Positions 52,575 to 61,542 of a DNA stretch of 64,000 nucleotides are shown here, one piece after another. This DNA comes from Roseovarius albus (GTDB lineage Bacteria > Pseudomonadota > Alphaproteobacteria > Rhodobacterales > Rhodobacteraceae): contig NZ_FWFX01000016.1 of NCBI RefSeq assembly GCF_900172335.1, positions 1-64,000 of the forward strand. The letters are read 5' to 3'. Each line of letters opens with the position of its first letter. Positions within the stretch are counted from its first letter, which is position 1. The notes beneath the pieces are model-generated. The model saw only the letters and a program-made list of their open reading frames with translations. It had not been told where the DNA came from and ran no database searches. Both the position numbers and the translations under genes were made by a program.

Positions 52575-52934
52575 TTAAGCCGGGTCCATTGACGACAACA
52601 AACGCAACAGCATGCTTCGTTGATGATCCTGCCCACCGAAGAAGATGGCCAGGACCCGAACAAGATGCTCTGTGTCATCCACATCGAAATAGAAAATGGC
52701 GCGGCCCTTGGTGACACTGCGCAACCCGTCATAGAAATCCGGGTGCAGCGTGCCCTGATGCGGCACCTCGCCCAAACGATCCATTGCATCTTCGATTTCA
52801 AGAATGCGCGTTGAGGCGCGCTCGAACGCGGTTGCCGCATCCTCGCCAAATCCAAGTGCTGCCTCGTAGAGAAAATCGAAAATGGCTTCCAGATCGCAAT
52901 CCGATACCTCGGACCGCTCGACCCTATAGGCCAT
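52575..52934 (-). CDS. parE: ParE/RelE-family toxin
   Basis: The start ATG at 52934 overlaps the antitoxin end by 11 bases. The protein of about 119 residues begins MAYRVERSEVSD and has the ParE fold pattern: an N-terminal helical hairpin with FLYEAALGFGEDAA and C-terminal strands with LRSVTKGRAIFYFDVDD and VRVLAIFFGGQDH. ParE toxins inhibit gyrase. It forms an operon with the upstream antitoxin. Confidence 0.85.
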   Translation of the reverse strand: MAYRVERSEVSDCDLEAIFDFLYEAALGFGEDAATAFERASTRILEIEDAMDRLGEVPHQGTLHPDFYDGLRSVTKGRAIFYFDVDDTEHLVRVLAIFFGGQDHQRSMLLRLLSSMDPA

Positions 52935-53193
52935 GCTGGGCCTTTTTGCGCGCCAGCATGGTGCGTGTTCTGGCACGACCCTCATCCATATCGACAAAGT
53001 GCGCGTTCCGCCGCTCCTGAATGAGCGCGCGCAGCGCTTCGGTTTCGAGGTTTTTCGCTTCGGTCTGTTCGCGCAGCAACTCGAGCCCTTGCTGCAGTAC
53101 CGCGCTCAGGCTCGGATACCGGCCCTGCCCAACCAAATCTCGGGCAAAAGCGTCCTGAGTTTCCGTCAGAGAAATGGATGCTTTAACACTCAT
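52924..53193 (-). CDS. parD: ParD-family antitoxin
   Basis: The 89-residue protein has an N-terminal ribbon-helix-helix (ASISLTETQDAFARDLVGQGRYPSLSAVLQQGL in outline) and an unstructured basic/acidic C-terminus that binds the toxin. An AGGAGA site precedes the ATG. An AGTAGCA/TGCTACT operator is 19-37 bases upstream. Confidence 0.87.
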   Translation of the reverse strand: MSVKASISLTETQDAFARDLVGQGRYPSLSAVLQQGLELLREQTEAKNLETEALRALIQERRNAHFVDMDEGRARTRTMLARKKAQHGL

Positions 53194-53211
53194 GGCAGGT
53201 CTCCTGTTACC

Positions 53212-53238
53212 AGTAGCAATATATGCTACTCAGTAGTA
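53212..53238. promoter_or_regulatory. ParD operator candidate
   Basis: AGTAGCA (53212-53218) and TGCTACT (53224-53230) are perfect 7-bp arms with a 5-base spacer, followed by a third half-site AGTAGTA (53232-53238). The array matches a ribbon-helix-helix binding pattern. Confidence 0.6.
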
Positions 53239-53316
53239 TTTTGCAAGCTGACTATCCAAATTCACAGGCAACTCTATTGCACAACTTCGATATACGATGC
53301 CATCAATTGCCAGTCG

Positions 53317-53694
53317 TCAATCCCGCGATTTCGCGAGCACACCATCCTCGCGGATCGCGGCGATTGTGGTGGGCGTCTGGCGCGACAACTCGACCCCGTC
53401 GCCGGAGATCATCGCCTCCACGAATTCGGTTTTCTTGAGCACGGCCCCGTCCGATTCAACGTAAGTCATGCCCCCGTCGCGCTCATGTGCAACGGACCTA
53501 TCGGAGTTGATCCGCACCCAGGTACCACCCACCTGCACTGAGATCAGACCGTCCTCGACCACAATGCCCTGCCAGCTGATGCCGGGATCGCGTCGCAGCA
53601 CAATTTTGTCGGAGCGAAATTTGATCTGTACGTCACGCGGCGCAGCTGGTTCAGACGAGCACGCGGTCACGCGCCAGGGGCGCGTGATTTGCAA
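53317..53694 (-). CDS. Hypothetical protein, full copy of a duplicated family
   Basis: The 125-residue protein has no recognised domain. It contains alternating hydrophobic/polar strands such as IKFRSDKIVLRRDPG and WQGIVVEDGLISVQVGG, suggesting a small beta-rich fold, and a segment AHERDGGMTYVESDG. A second, truncated relative lies at 55185-55412, showing local duplication. Confidence 0.55.
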   Translation of the reverse strand: MQITRPWRVTACSSEPAAPRDVQIKFRSDKIVLRRDPGISWQGIVVEDGLISVQVGGTWVRINSDRSVAHERDGGMTYVESDGAVLKKTEFVEAMISGDGVELSRQTPTTIAAIREDGVLAKSRD

Positions 53695-53817
53695 AGATCA
53701 GAGATTGAGAACTTGAACTTCAATTGCATCGTGCCAACATGCTCTTACTTACCCTATTACTACCGACCTAAATCCAGTAGGATTTCCCCACGTCGCGTTG
53801 GACAAAGGATAAGGCAG

Positions 53818-53997
53818 ATGCTGACAGAAGAAGATCGCGCCGCTCATCTCAATGGACTGAAGGGAAAGATGAAGGAGCTGGAGGTGTTGTTCGAGGAAAC
53901 GGAAAGCCGCTTGGGGGAGTTGACGGTTGAAGAAAAGCGCCATCTGAAGGGGCTCGCAAGTGCCATCGAGTACCAGGCGAGTAAGTTAAAGTTATAG
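53818..53997 (+). CDS. Hypothetical 59-residue helical protein
   Basis: Starting at ATG 53818 with AAAGGATAAGG upstream, the protein is strongly charged and helical (NGLKGKMKELEVLFEETESR in outline), probably a coiled-coil hairpin. A longer frame upstream exists but its sequence is not helical or charged in the same way. No family is recognised. Confidence 0.5.
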   Translation: MLTEEDRAAHLNGLKGKMKELEVLFEETESRLGELTVEEKRHLKGLASAIEYQASKLKL

Positions 53998-54018
53998 CCT
54001 AGAAAGGCTGTAGACGAC

Positions 54019-54162
54019 ATGCGCGCAATTCCACAGCCTGGATACCAGCGGCTGCCGCGAGACGAATTCAATACATTAGCAGTGGAGCAGGCGTTGTCGT
54101 ATTTGAAGTTACTCAGGGATCAACCGGTCAATCACCGAGTGCTGGAATTCCTGGAGAAATGA
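54019..54162 (+). CDS. Possible 47-residue small protein
   Basis: The frame begins MRAIPQPGYQRLPRDEF and is helical in its second half. It follows the 59-residue gene by 21 bases and may be co-transcribed. It overlaps the 3' end of the convergent enoyl-CoA hydratase gene by 54 bases, which lowers confidence. Confidence 0.35.
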   Translation: MRAIPQPGYQRLPRDEFNTLAVEQALSYLKLLRDQPVNHRVLEFLEK

Positions 54163-54822
54163 CTGATCCGTGGGCACCGGGCTGGCGGCGCGCAAACTAG
54201 CTTTGATACTGCGGATAAGCTCGGGGTCCCGTTCGGTCACAATACCGGCAATCTCGGTTCCACGGTCGTGTGCGAGGCCCGGTGCAACATCGTCGACAAG
54301 TCCGATGGCCCGCGCCTCCTGCCCATTAAGAAGCGGCGACTCAAGAAGAAAACGCAAAGCACCGCTATATCCAAGACGCAGCGGAAGCCGTTTGGTTGCG
54401 CCGCCGCCCGGCATGGCATCATATTCAAGATGCCCATCAGTGATCTTTGCACCGGTGCCCGCAACGATTAAGTCGCAGGCCAGTGCCAGCTCCAATCCTC
54501 CGAGGCGACAATCACCGTCCACGCAGGCGATGGTCACCTGTGGAAGCATCGCAATCCGGTCTTGCAACTTCCCCATACGGTGCACTGTAGCTGTGAACAT
54601 GGCGCGATCGGCAAAGCAGATCTCAAGCAAACCGGCATCCAGGCCCGTGGAAAAAACGGTTTCATCGCCTCGGATCAGCAGGCAGCTCAGGTTTGCCGCC
54701 CGATCTTCCAGAGTGCTGAGTGCTGCATCCATCTCGGCCATTGTGGCCTCATCCAATCCATTGGACTGCTTCGGGCGATCAAGCGTCCATGTCATGAGGT
54801 GATCTTTACGTTCTACACGCAT
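54109..54822 (-). CDS. Enoyl-CoA hydratase/isomerase family protein
   Basis: The 237-residue crotonase-fold protein has a first oxyanion-hole segment FSTGLDAGLL and a second CVDGDCRLGGLELALACD. The usual catalytic Glu pair is not clearly conserved (residues after LEYDAMPGGG differ), so the reaction may be atypical. No beta-oxidation genes are adjacent. It is shorter than most family members (about 260). Confidence 0.8.
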   Translation of the reverse strand: MRVERKDHLMTWTLDRPKQSNGLDEATMAEMDAALSTLEDRAANLSCLLIRGDETVFSTGLDAGLLEICFADRAMFTATVHRMGKLQDRIAMLPQVTIACVDGDCRLGGLELALACDLIVAGTGAKITDGHLEYDAMPGGGATKRLPLRLGYSGALRFLLESPLLNGQEARAIGLVDDVAPGLAHDRGTEIAGIVTERDPELIRSIKASLRAASPVPTDQSFLQEFQHSVIDRLIPE

Positions 54823-55184
54823 GATGTCTGGTCTCCTCCCAAAGCCCCTCTACGGCCCACTTGGAAGAAAAACACTGGTGCCTGTCAAGGCTTCCCCGCA
54901 CGCGCGGTTGTAACCACCCGCGTCAGCTCTGTCGCAAAGTTTTGGGATTGGCCGGGAGGGGATAATGTTAGGCGCAGGACTGACGGGAGGAGAATTCGTG
55001 GACCGGCGATTACACTTTGTTCGTGCCTTAAATAAATACCATTTACAGCACTGCCGGTCCGAATAGGCGTATGCACTAATTCCAGAAGATCGGCAAGAAC
55101 CCGCCGATAACAGAGTGCTACATTCCAGGGACAATTTGTAGTATTTCACATAGACTGAACCACTAAAGCTGCCAAAACGCAGAT
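54823..55184. other. Intergenic region without a convincing gene
   Basis: This stretch upstream of the enoyl-CoA hydratase gene has only short frames without motifs. A TTCTCC-rich leader before 54822 may hold the promoter. Confidence 0.3.
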
Positions 55185-55412
55185 TTATTTCGAACAATTG
55201 TCACCGATAATTGTGACTGAGGTTTGAGAATGCCAATGCTTAACATCGCCTCCCATCGCAAATTGATAAACTTCGCGACAGAATCCACCTGACATCATCG
55301 CTTCGCCAAACTCAGTTTTCTGAAACACAGTTCCGTCTGATTCAACGTAAGTCATGTCACCATCGCGCTCATGTGCAACGGACCCATCGGACTTGATCCG
55401 GGCCCATGCGTG
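55185..55412 (-). pseudogene. Truncated duplicate of the 53317-53694 gene
   Basis: On the minus strand the frame reads WARIKSDGSVAHERDG, then DMTYVESDGTVFQKTEFGEAM, closely matching the middle of the hypothetical protein at 53317. An in-frame stop at 55413-55415 cuts off the N-terminal part, and the C-terminal sequence differs. The bases at 55349-55400 are strongly similar to 53449-53500. The next 265 bases to the GNAT gene hold a 34-codon frame beginning MERLETEHW and nothing recognisable. Confidence 0.6.
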
Positions 55413-55677
55413 TCAGGATCATCATTTCATCAAGCGGATCTGACGACCAATGCTCGGTTTCAAGGCGTTCCATTCTGCGGCGATAACGCTAGGCGCGTCA
55501 AAGACTGCTCGGGAAATCAAGTGTAAGATTCCTGTAGATATGTACGAGTATCGGGGAAGAGCCCATCGTTATACCGGAAAAGGCTGAGGGTAAGGCCTTG
55601 AGTGATTTGTGCTGGGCACACGCAAGCAAACGATTGAACAGCGGGCAGCAATCTCCGCTGTTCAATAGTCACTAAAA

Positions 55678-56271
55678 CTAACCCTTGGGAAAAATCCGCG
55701 CCATCGCATGAGCGTCTTTGTAAATAGCGCCGGATCGAACGTAGTCCTTTAGTACACCTTCGTGCCGGAAACCGTTCGCTTCATAAAGCTTGATAGCCAA
55801 CGTGTTATCAGACCACACAATCAATCCAAGGCGCCTCAAACCCCAGTGATCTCTGCAAAGTTCAACAATTGCTTCCAGCAAGGCGGTACAAACGCCTTGC
55901 GATTGCATGTCTTCACGCGTGGCAATCATGTTTAGTATCGCGGCATGCCTGCCTCTAGGGTTGGCGAAGTCCGTAAGCACTTCTGCGAAACCCACCACCT
56001 CACCATCAGTTTCCGCGACCAGTTGCACGCGGTCGGCGTGCTCTTTCAATCTGTCTTCGGTTGTCGAAAGCGGCGCATGTGGAACGCGCATCGATCCTTC
56101 GATGACATGAGCGCTAGTCAAAATGACGTGGACGGCAGTGATGTCGCGCACCTCGGCCCGTCTGATGGAAATTTGCACCATCGCTTTCGCTTCCGATCGG
56201 CGCGACCTCTCAATATCGAGAGGCCGCATGTTTGTAGATTTATCAAACATATCTTGATTCTCCGAATTCAT
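55678..56271 (-). CDS. GNAT-family N-acetyltransferase
   Basis: The C-terminal about 165 residues form a GNAT domain with the acetyl-CoA-binding motif QSQGVCTALLEAIVE and the late YEANGFRHEG. The start at 56271 overlaps the methyltransferase stop by four bases (ATGA) but gives 30 extra residues; an internal ATG at 56181 (MVQISIRRAEV) is an alternative. It is coupled to the homocysteine S-methyltransferase gene and may modify a related amino compound. Confidence 0.83.
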   Translation of the reverse strand: MNSENQDMFDKSTNMRPLDIERSRRSEAKAMVQISIRRAEVRDITAVHVILTSAHVIEGSMRVPHAPLSTTEDRLKEHADRVQLVAETDGEVVGFAEVLTDFANPRGRHAAILNMIATREDMQSQGVCTALLEAIVELCRDHWGLRRLGLIVWSDNTLAIKLYEANGFRHEGVLKDYVRSGAIYKDAHAMARIFPKG

Positions 56272-57206
56272 TCAGCGCCAAGCGCCCGAGCGGCGTGTTC
56301 GATATGCCTATGGTCCGTTCCGCAACATCCACCAAACACGACAAGATGCGGCAGCATTTGACGCAGCTCGGCATAATCTCGACCGGTTTCAACCGGATCG
56401 CCATCGTCGAGTTCTGTGGCTTCGTCAAGTTCGGCGTGGCTCTGTCTGGAGGCATTTGCGCGAATGCCGCTCAACCGCCGCAACCAGTCGCCGCCGTTGG
56501 CAAGCGTATCGCGAAAATGGTCAGGGTGGGCGCAGTTTAACATATAGTAGGCCGGGCCGTTCCTGGTTTTGGCGTCGACTTCGTCAATTGCCTCTCCCAG
56601 CGGCTGGCCGGTTGGAAGGCGACCATCCGTTTCTACGGTGAATGAAATTGTGACTGGCAAACCCTCTGAATTAGCTGCGCGCGTAATTCCGATGGCTTCG
56701 GGCGTATTGGTGATTGTAATGGCGCTGACCATTTCCGCATGGGTGCTGGCAAATGTTCTTACTTGTTGTGCATGATATGCTTCAGCCTCGCTAGGCGTCG
56801 TCAACTCGCCCGGGTCATATCCGTCACCACGTGGCCCTACACAGCCGGAAATTACCGCTTTGAGTTCCGGAAACTCCTCTCGCACCTCTTCTATCAGTTT
56901 GATCGCCGCGCGGTTCGCATCGGCCATGGCCTCAACCGAATATCCCTGTCTATCACCCCAATCCTGACTGGCGCGCCAGGTGGCGCTTTCAAATATAAAA
57001 CCCCTTTCATGCCGTTGTGCGATCGATGCGTGTTTTCGATAATAGGATTTCAGCGCGTCCCGACCTTCAACGGTATTCAGCAGCGGAAAGGCCGCAAAAT
57101 CCGGGAGTTCGAAACCGAACTCGAATATGAGCGTTGTTTCAATTCCTCCGTCGGACATAAATATTTCGCCCGATAGCTGGGGCAATGTAATTTTTTCGTG
57201 TCGCAT
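56268..57206 (-). CDS. Homocysteine S-methyltransferase family protein (1)
   Basis: The 312-residue barrel protein has MSDGGIETTLIFEFG near the N-terminus and the zinc-binding Cys residues of YMLNCAHPDHF and VFGGCCGTD. The family transfers methyl from S-methylmethionine, betaine-like or other donors to homocysteine. It is divergent from the large BTAD regulator, which could control it. A second family member lies at 62869. Confidence 0.88.
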   Translation of the reverse strand: MRHEKITLPQLSGEIFMSDGGIETTLIFEFGFELPDFAAFPLLNTVEGRDALKSYYRKHASIAQRHERGFIFESATWRASQDWGDRQGYSVEAMADANRAAIKLIEEVREEFPELKAVISGCVGPRGDGYDPGELTTPSEAEAYHAQQVRTFASTHAEMVSAITITNTPEAIGITRAANSEGLPVTISFTVETDGRLPTGQPLGEAIDEVDAKTRNGPAYYMLNCAHPDHFRDTLANGGDWLRRLSGIRANASRQSHAELDEATELDDGDPVETGRDYAELRQMLPHLVVFGGCCGTDHRHIEHAARALGAE

Positions 57207-57356
57207 TGGTTTTCTCCTGTGTTCGCCTGACTAAACGCGGCAGGTGGAGAGCTTTTGACATCCTCACCGTCACAAGATCGTCAAATCCAACCGCATTCGG
57301 CATCGCCCAAACGTTAAATCAACGCTAAAATCAGCTGAAAGCGAGAATTTTGTGCG

Positions 57357-60300
57357 ATGATCGAGACAGAGATTCTGGATATCCGCGTACTGGGCGGGCT
57401 GGAAATACGCTGCGGCGAACGCAGATTGGCGTTTCCCACGCGGCACTCTGCGCTGCTATTGGCGGTGCTGGCGCTATCGCCCGGTGGGTGCATCAGCCGC
57501 GAGGCCTGCGCGGCCCTGTTTTGGGGCGAACGCGGCGAAGATCAAGCCCGCGCCTCTTTGCGCCAAGCGATCTATCATACCCAAAAAGTTCTCGAAGCGG
57601 CGGGCGCTGCGCCGCTTGAGGCAAATAGGCAGATGATTGGGTTGGAGCCTGGGTGTTGGCGATCGGACGTTAGAGAACTACTAGATTCGCTGGAGAAGGA
57701 GCCCGCCGTGGCAGCAACGCTTTATGGTGGCGAGTTGCTAGTGGGTGTTGGCCGGGTGGATGCCGCATTTGAAGATTGGGTGCGAATGGAAAGCCAGGCA
57801 ATATCATTGAGATTAACCAGTGTGCTCACGCCAGCTTTGGACGTTGCGCTTGAAGCTGAAAGATTTGAAGAATTGCATGGCATTTCCGCCGCGTTGCTTG
57901 GTTTGGACCCTTTGAATGAGAAAGCGCTCAGAAATAAAATGTCGGCTTTATCAGGTCTTAAGCGGCGCCCGGCGGCGTTAAAGGCGTACCAAAACTTCGA
58001 GGCGACTTTGCGCCAAGAGCTTGAGATCGCGCCTGAAGCAGAAACGATCGAACTCTACGAGTCTCTGCAGGCTGGTTCTCAAATGGTCCCCGCGCTTTCT
58101 AAAGAAGCACTGCCCGACGCCGGAGAAGACCGATCTGAGTTCCGCGAACGGCGCGCGGTTTCGTTGGTTTTGTTGCGACCGGCAAACCCAATCAACGATC
58201 CTGAAGGTATCGCGCTGTGGCTCGAAACGGCAAGTGAAAAGCTCAAGGGGAGCCTTCAGGAACGTGATGCCGTAATCATGTCGCCTGTCGGCGGATCGCT
58301 AGCCTGTGTTTTTGGAGCCCGCCAAAGCGTAGAGCGACATTCAGAAAACGCGGCTTTAGCCGCCCTTCAATTGAACGCAGAGTTTGATGAACAAGCTCGA
58401 CTGGCGGTTGTGACCGGCGATATTATTCAGGATGTATCAATACCATTTAACGCGGGAAATACCTCCGCAATCGGTCATCTTGTGGATGAAGCCACCGCGT
58501 TGGTGGAAGCGGTTCCTGTCGGCTGCCCAATGGCGTCGACAGGAATTGCAGCGCGGTTGGGATGGCCCATCGAAGCAGGAAATGCTGGCATTCGGCTGAA
58601 AGAGCGGGATTTGGAGACGCAGACGCGGCAAGCGCTCTCGTTCGTCGCGAGGAAGACCGAGATGACTGCGTTATTTGAGGCGTTGGAAGCGTCCCACATG
58701 GGAGGTGGCCGCATCGTTGGGATTATGGGCGAGGCTGGAATAGGAAAGTCCAGCCTGGTTGAAGCTTTCATCGCCGAAACCCCAAACCGCAACGTGCTTC
58801 TTGAAGCCAAGGCACGCGAATCCGAGCAATCCTATTCCGCCGTCACAAGGTTGTTTCGCAGATGGATTGCCCCGCAAGGGAATGAGAATTGGGAAAACGC
58901 CGTTTCTCGCGTCGTATCTTCAGGACTGGTCGAGAAGCAAGACATACCCGCGCTCCGCGAATTGTTGTGCTTGCCAATCGACGATCCCTCCTGGAGCGAT
59001 GCACCATCAGGTTTGAGACGCCGCCAGATACATCGGTTGGCGATATCAACATTGGCTGAAATTGCGCGGGAGTCGACCGTCATACTAGTGGTGGAAGACC
59101 TCCATTGGATGGACCCAGAATCTCTAGCTTTGCTGGATCGTCTGGTAGATGAATTAACTGCGCTCTCACTATTTGTGATCGCCACATACCGGCCTGAATT
59201 TCAACCGAACTGGATTGGGCGCAGCTTTTTTCGCCTCCTTCGCATGGGTCCGCTTTCGATAGAAGAAGCACAAGCTCTTTTGAGCCAGGTCGCAAGCGAT
59301 AATAGCCTGGGCGACGACACCCGTGAAGCTATCATCGAGCGGTGCGGTGGCGTTCCGTATTTTCTGGTTGAAACTGCACGCGCGATGAAGCGCGGCGAGG
59401 CGCTTCCCGCCTCAATCCGCGATGTTCTCTCCGCCCATGTACAAACCCTACGCCCACGCGAGCGAATGGTCTTGCAGTGCGCTGCCATTCTTGGCTCCGA
59501 GATCGACGCAAGCTATGTCGGAGCACTCACCACCTTGAGTGAAGAAGATATAGACAGCGCCATTTCGGAATTACGGAAAGAAGAGCTTCTTCTTCGACGC
59601 GCCGGAAGCAACGCTTACAGATTTAGGCACGCCTTGCTGCATGACACGGTTTATGCATCGATACCATTAGCGGAGCGGATGCGACTGCATTCGGCGGCGA
59701 TGGACCAGTACCTAGCGGAAAATCCCAGCGTCAGATTGGATTTGGTTCCGGCAATCTCACATCACGCCCTACATGCAGAGCGCTGGAAAGAGGCGGTCGA
59801 TTGGTGCGTCAAAGCCGGTGATCGCTACGCCGATCTCTCCTCCTATGATCTAGCCAGCAGAGCCTATTGCGCAGCGACACAGGCTTTGGAAAGGCTTCCT
59901 GCAAATGAATCGACAATTGAACGTCGTGTCGAAGTTTCCCTCAAACAGCGGCCAGTGATGGTTCCGCTTGGACATTATGAAGAGGCATTGGCAGAGCTGA
60001 ACCGCGCGGAAGAAGTGGCGAATGACATTCAAAACCCTGTCCTGTCCGCATCAATTGAAATTGGAAAAAGTTATCTTTTCAGCACGCACGGACGATTGAA
60101 TGAAGCCGTGACCTACGCCCAGAAAGCCGCCGCGTCAGCGACCCAGGGTCATCAAACATCAGTGGAAGCGTTACTCGCCCTTGGTCAGGCGCAATCACTC
60201 ATGGGAGATTGGAAGTCAACAATTGCCACGCTCGAACCCACGCTGCCGTTTTGGGAAACCCACCCAACCGAACGGTTCGGCCACACAGGGACGCGGGCTA

Positions 60301-60896
60301 TCTGGTGTCATGGCCATTTGGCACATGCGTATGCTTTACACGCAGATTTAAAACAGGCGCAGGACCATGCCGAACAGGCTTTCTCTATCGCCACGGGCAC
60401 GGGCCGCCCCTTGGATTTGATCTTCGCGCTGCACCGACTTGGCGAAGTTTATTTGGCTAAGGGTGAAACTGACGAATCCCTATCAGTCCTTGAGGATGCT
60501 ATTGCGCGTGCCAAAGAGATCGATGCGCCCATTTTTCAGGTCTGGTTCGCTTGCGACATCGTTCCGGTCTACATCTCCCTTGGCCGTCTAACGGATGCTA
60601 GGACATATCTAAGCCATCAAAACACAATGGCCAATCGGCTGAAATTAAATCAGTTTCTGGCCTGGATTACTCTGCGCCGCGCGGAGCTGGCTCTATTGGA
60701 CAACAACACAGAACAGGCCTGCGAACTGACGGATCAGGCATTGATAAAATCGCGCGAAATCCCCGACCTTGCGCTTGAGCCAGCGGCAATGATTTTCAAA
60801 GCTCAATGCCTGAACGAAAGTGATAGCTTACGCGACAAAGCACAAACGCTAGCCAAGAAACGCGGATTGTTTTCGTTGTTACACAAGAGTTTCTGA
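57357..60896 (+). CDS. BTAD/AAA/TPR regulator with degenerate cyclase domain
   Basis: This 1179-residue protein has an N-terminal winged-helix and BTAD region (residues about 1-250), as in SARP-like activators. A nucleotide-cyclase-like region follows (about 262-430), in which the metal Asp and the KxxGDG motif are replaced (MSPVGGSLACVFGA), so it is probably inactive. Next is a STAND/AAA ATPase domain with Walker A GEAGIGKSS (about 457) and Walker B VILVVEDLHWMD (about 574), and a C-terminal TPR region (about 760-1179). It likely senses a signal through TPR/AAA and activates genes through the winged helix. It lies between two homocysteine methyltransferase family genes and next to an active-looking cyclase. 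Confidence 0.85.
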   Translation: MIETEILDIRVLGGLEIRCGERRLAFPTRHSALLLAVLALSPGGCISREACAALFWGERGEDQARASLRQAIYHTQKVLEAAGAAPLEANRQMIGLEPGCWRSDVRELLDSLEKEPAVAATLYGGELLVGVGRVDAAFEDWVRMESQAISLRLTSVLTPALDVALEAERFEELHGISAALLGLDPLNEKALRNKMSALSGLKRRPAALKAYQNFEATLRQELEIAPEAETIELYESLQAGSQMVPALSKEALPDAGEDRSEFRERRAVSLVLLRPANPINDPEGIALWLETASEKLKGSLQERDAVIMSPVGGSLACVFGARQSVERHSENAALAALQLNAEFDEQARLAVVTGDIIQDVSIPFNAGNTSAIGHLVDEATALVEAVPVGCPMASTGIAARLGWPIEAGNAGIRLKERDLETQTRQALSFVARKTEMTALFEALEASHMGGGRIVGIMGEAGIGKSSLVEAFIAETPNRNVLLEAKARESEQSYSAVTRLFRRWIAPQGNENWENAVSRVVSSGLVEKQDIPALRELLCLPIDDPSWSDAPSGLRRRQIHRLAISTLAEIARESTVILVVEDLHWMDPESLALLDRLVDELTALSLFVIATYRPEFQPNWIGRSFFRLLRMGPLSIEEAQALLSQVASDNSLGDDTREAIIERCGGVPYFLVETARAMKRGEALPASIRDVLSAHVQTLRPRERMVLQCAAILGSEIDASYVGALTTLSEEDIDSAISELRKEELLLRRAGSNAYRFRHALLHDTVYASIPLAERMRLHSAAMDQYLAENPSVRLDLVPAISHHALHAERWKEAVDWCVKAGDRYADLSSYDLASRAYCAATQALERLPANESTIERRVEVSLKQRPVMVPLGHYEEALAELNRAEEVANDIQNPVLSASIEIGKSYLFSTHGRLNEAVTYAQKAAASATQGHQTSVEALLALGQAQSLMGDWKSTIATLEPTLPFWETHPTERFGHTGTRAIWCHGHLAHAYALHADLKQAQDHAEQAFSIATGTGRPLDLIFALHRLGEVYLAKGETDESLSVLEDAIARAKEIDAPIFQVWFACDIVPVYISLGRLTDARTYLSHQNTMANRLKLNQFLAWITLRRAELALLDNNTEQACELTDQALIKSREIPDLALEPAAMIFKAQCLNESDSLRDKAQTLAKKRGLFSLLHKSF

Positions 60897-61542
60897 TAGG
60901 TGTCTCAGGTCAGCAATCATGCGGATGTTTGAATGTTTGTTTGCGGGCATTTATTACGCAAACACCAAGCCTCATTTTGTCACAGCAGTTTGTGGTTCTC
61001 TCGTCATTGACAAGTAATTGCCCGACCTTAGTCAGCATGCAAGAAATTACATGGCGTGCTATCTGATCTTGCGAATATAAAGTTGCCGATGTGGTGGATA
61101 GGAGAAATCATCATGACTATCGCAAAGACGCTTTACCAATCTCGGAAGCAGTAGAAATCTGAAGGTCAGAACCACCCACGTGATCGGCCCAAAGCCGTCA
61201 TCTGAAACTGGTCTTTGATGCTGCGGAGCGGCCCATCATTCCTGACCTTCGCTGCGTATGCGCAATCGAAGCAAGATCAACTCACATCAGCGGGACTCTG
61301 CCATCGTTCGTTACCTTACTGGAAATGGTCGTTGCAGATATGATTTGTTATGCGGCAAATGACCGGAGAAGTAAGAATTGCTAGATGTAGCGCATGCTGG
61401 CAAAAGTGCTGTTGTGTCTGAAAGATTGGCTGTGGAGTGCAAACCGTCTGTATAGCAAGCGGCACACTCTTAAACCTGGCTGAGCAGCATCGTAGTTAAA
61501 AGCGATGATGTTAGGTCGACCTGAACACGAGAAGAGGACAAC
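60897..61542. other. Intergenic region without a recognisable gene
   Basis: The 646 bases between the large regulator and the cyclase gene have no frame with a good start and motif; a 13-codon frame at 61113 is the only one preceded by a GGAG-like sequence. It may hold promoters or decayed sequence. Confidence 0.3.
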
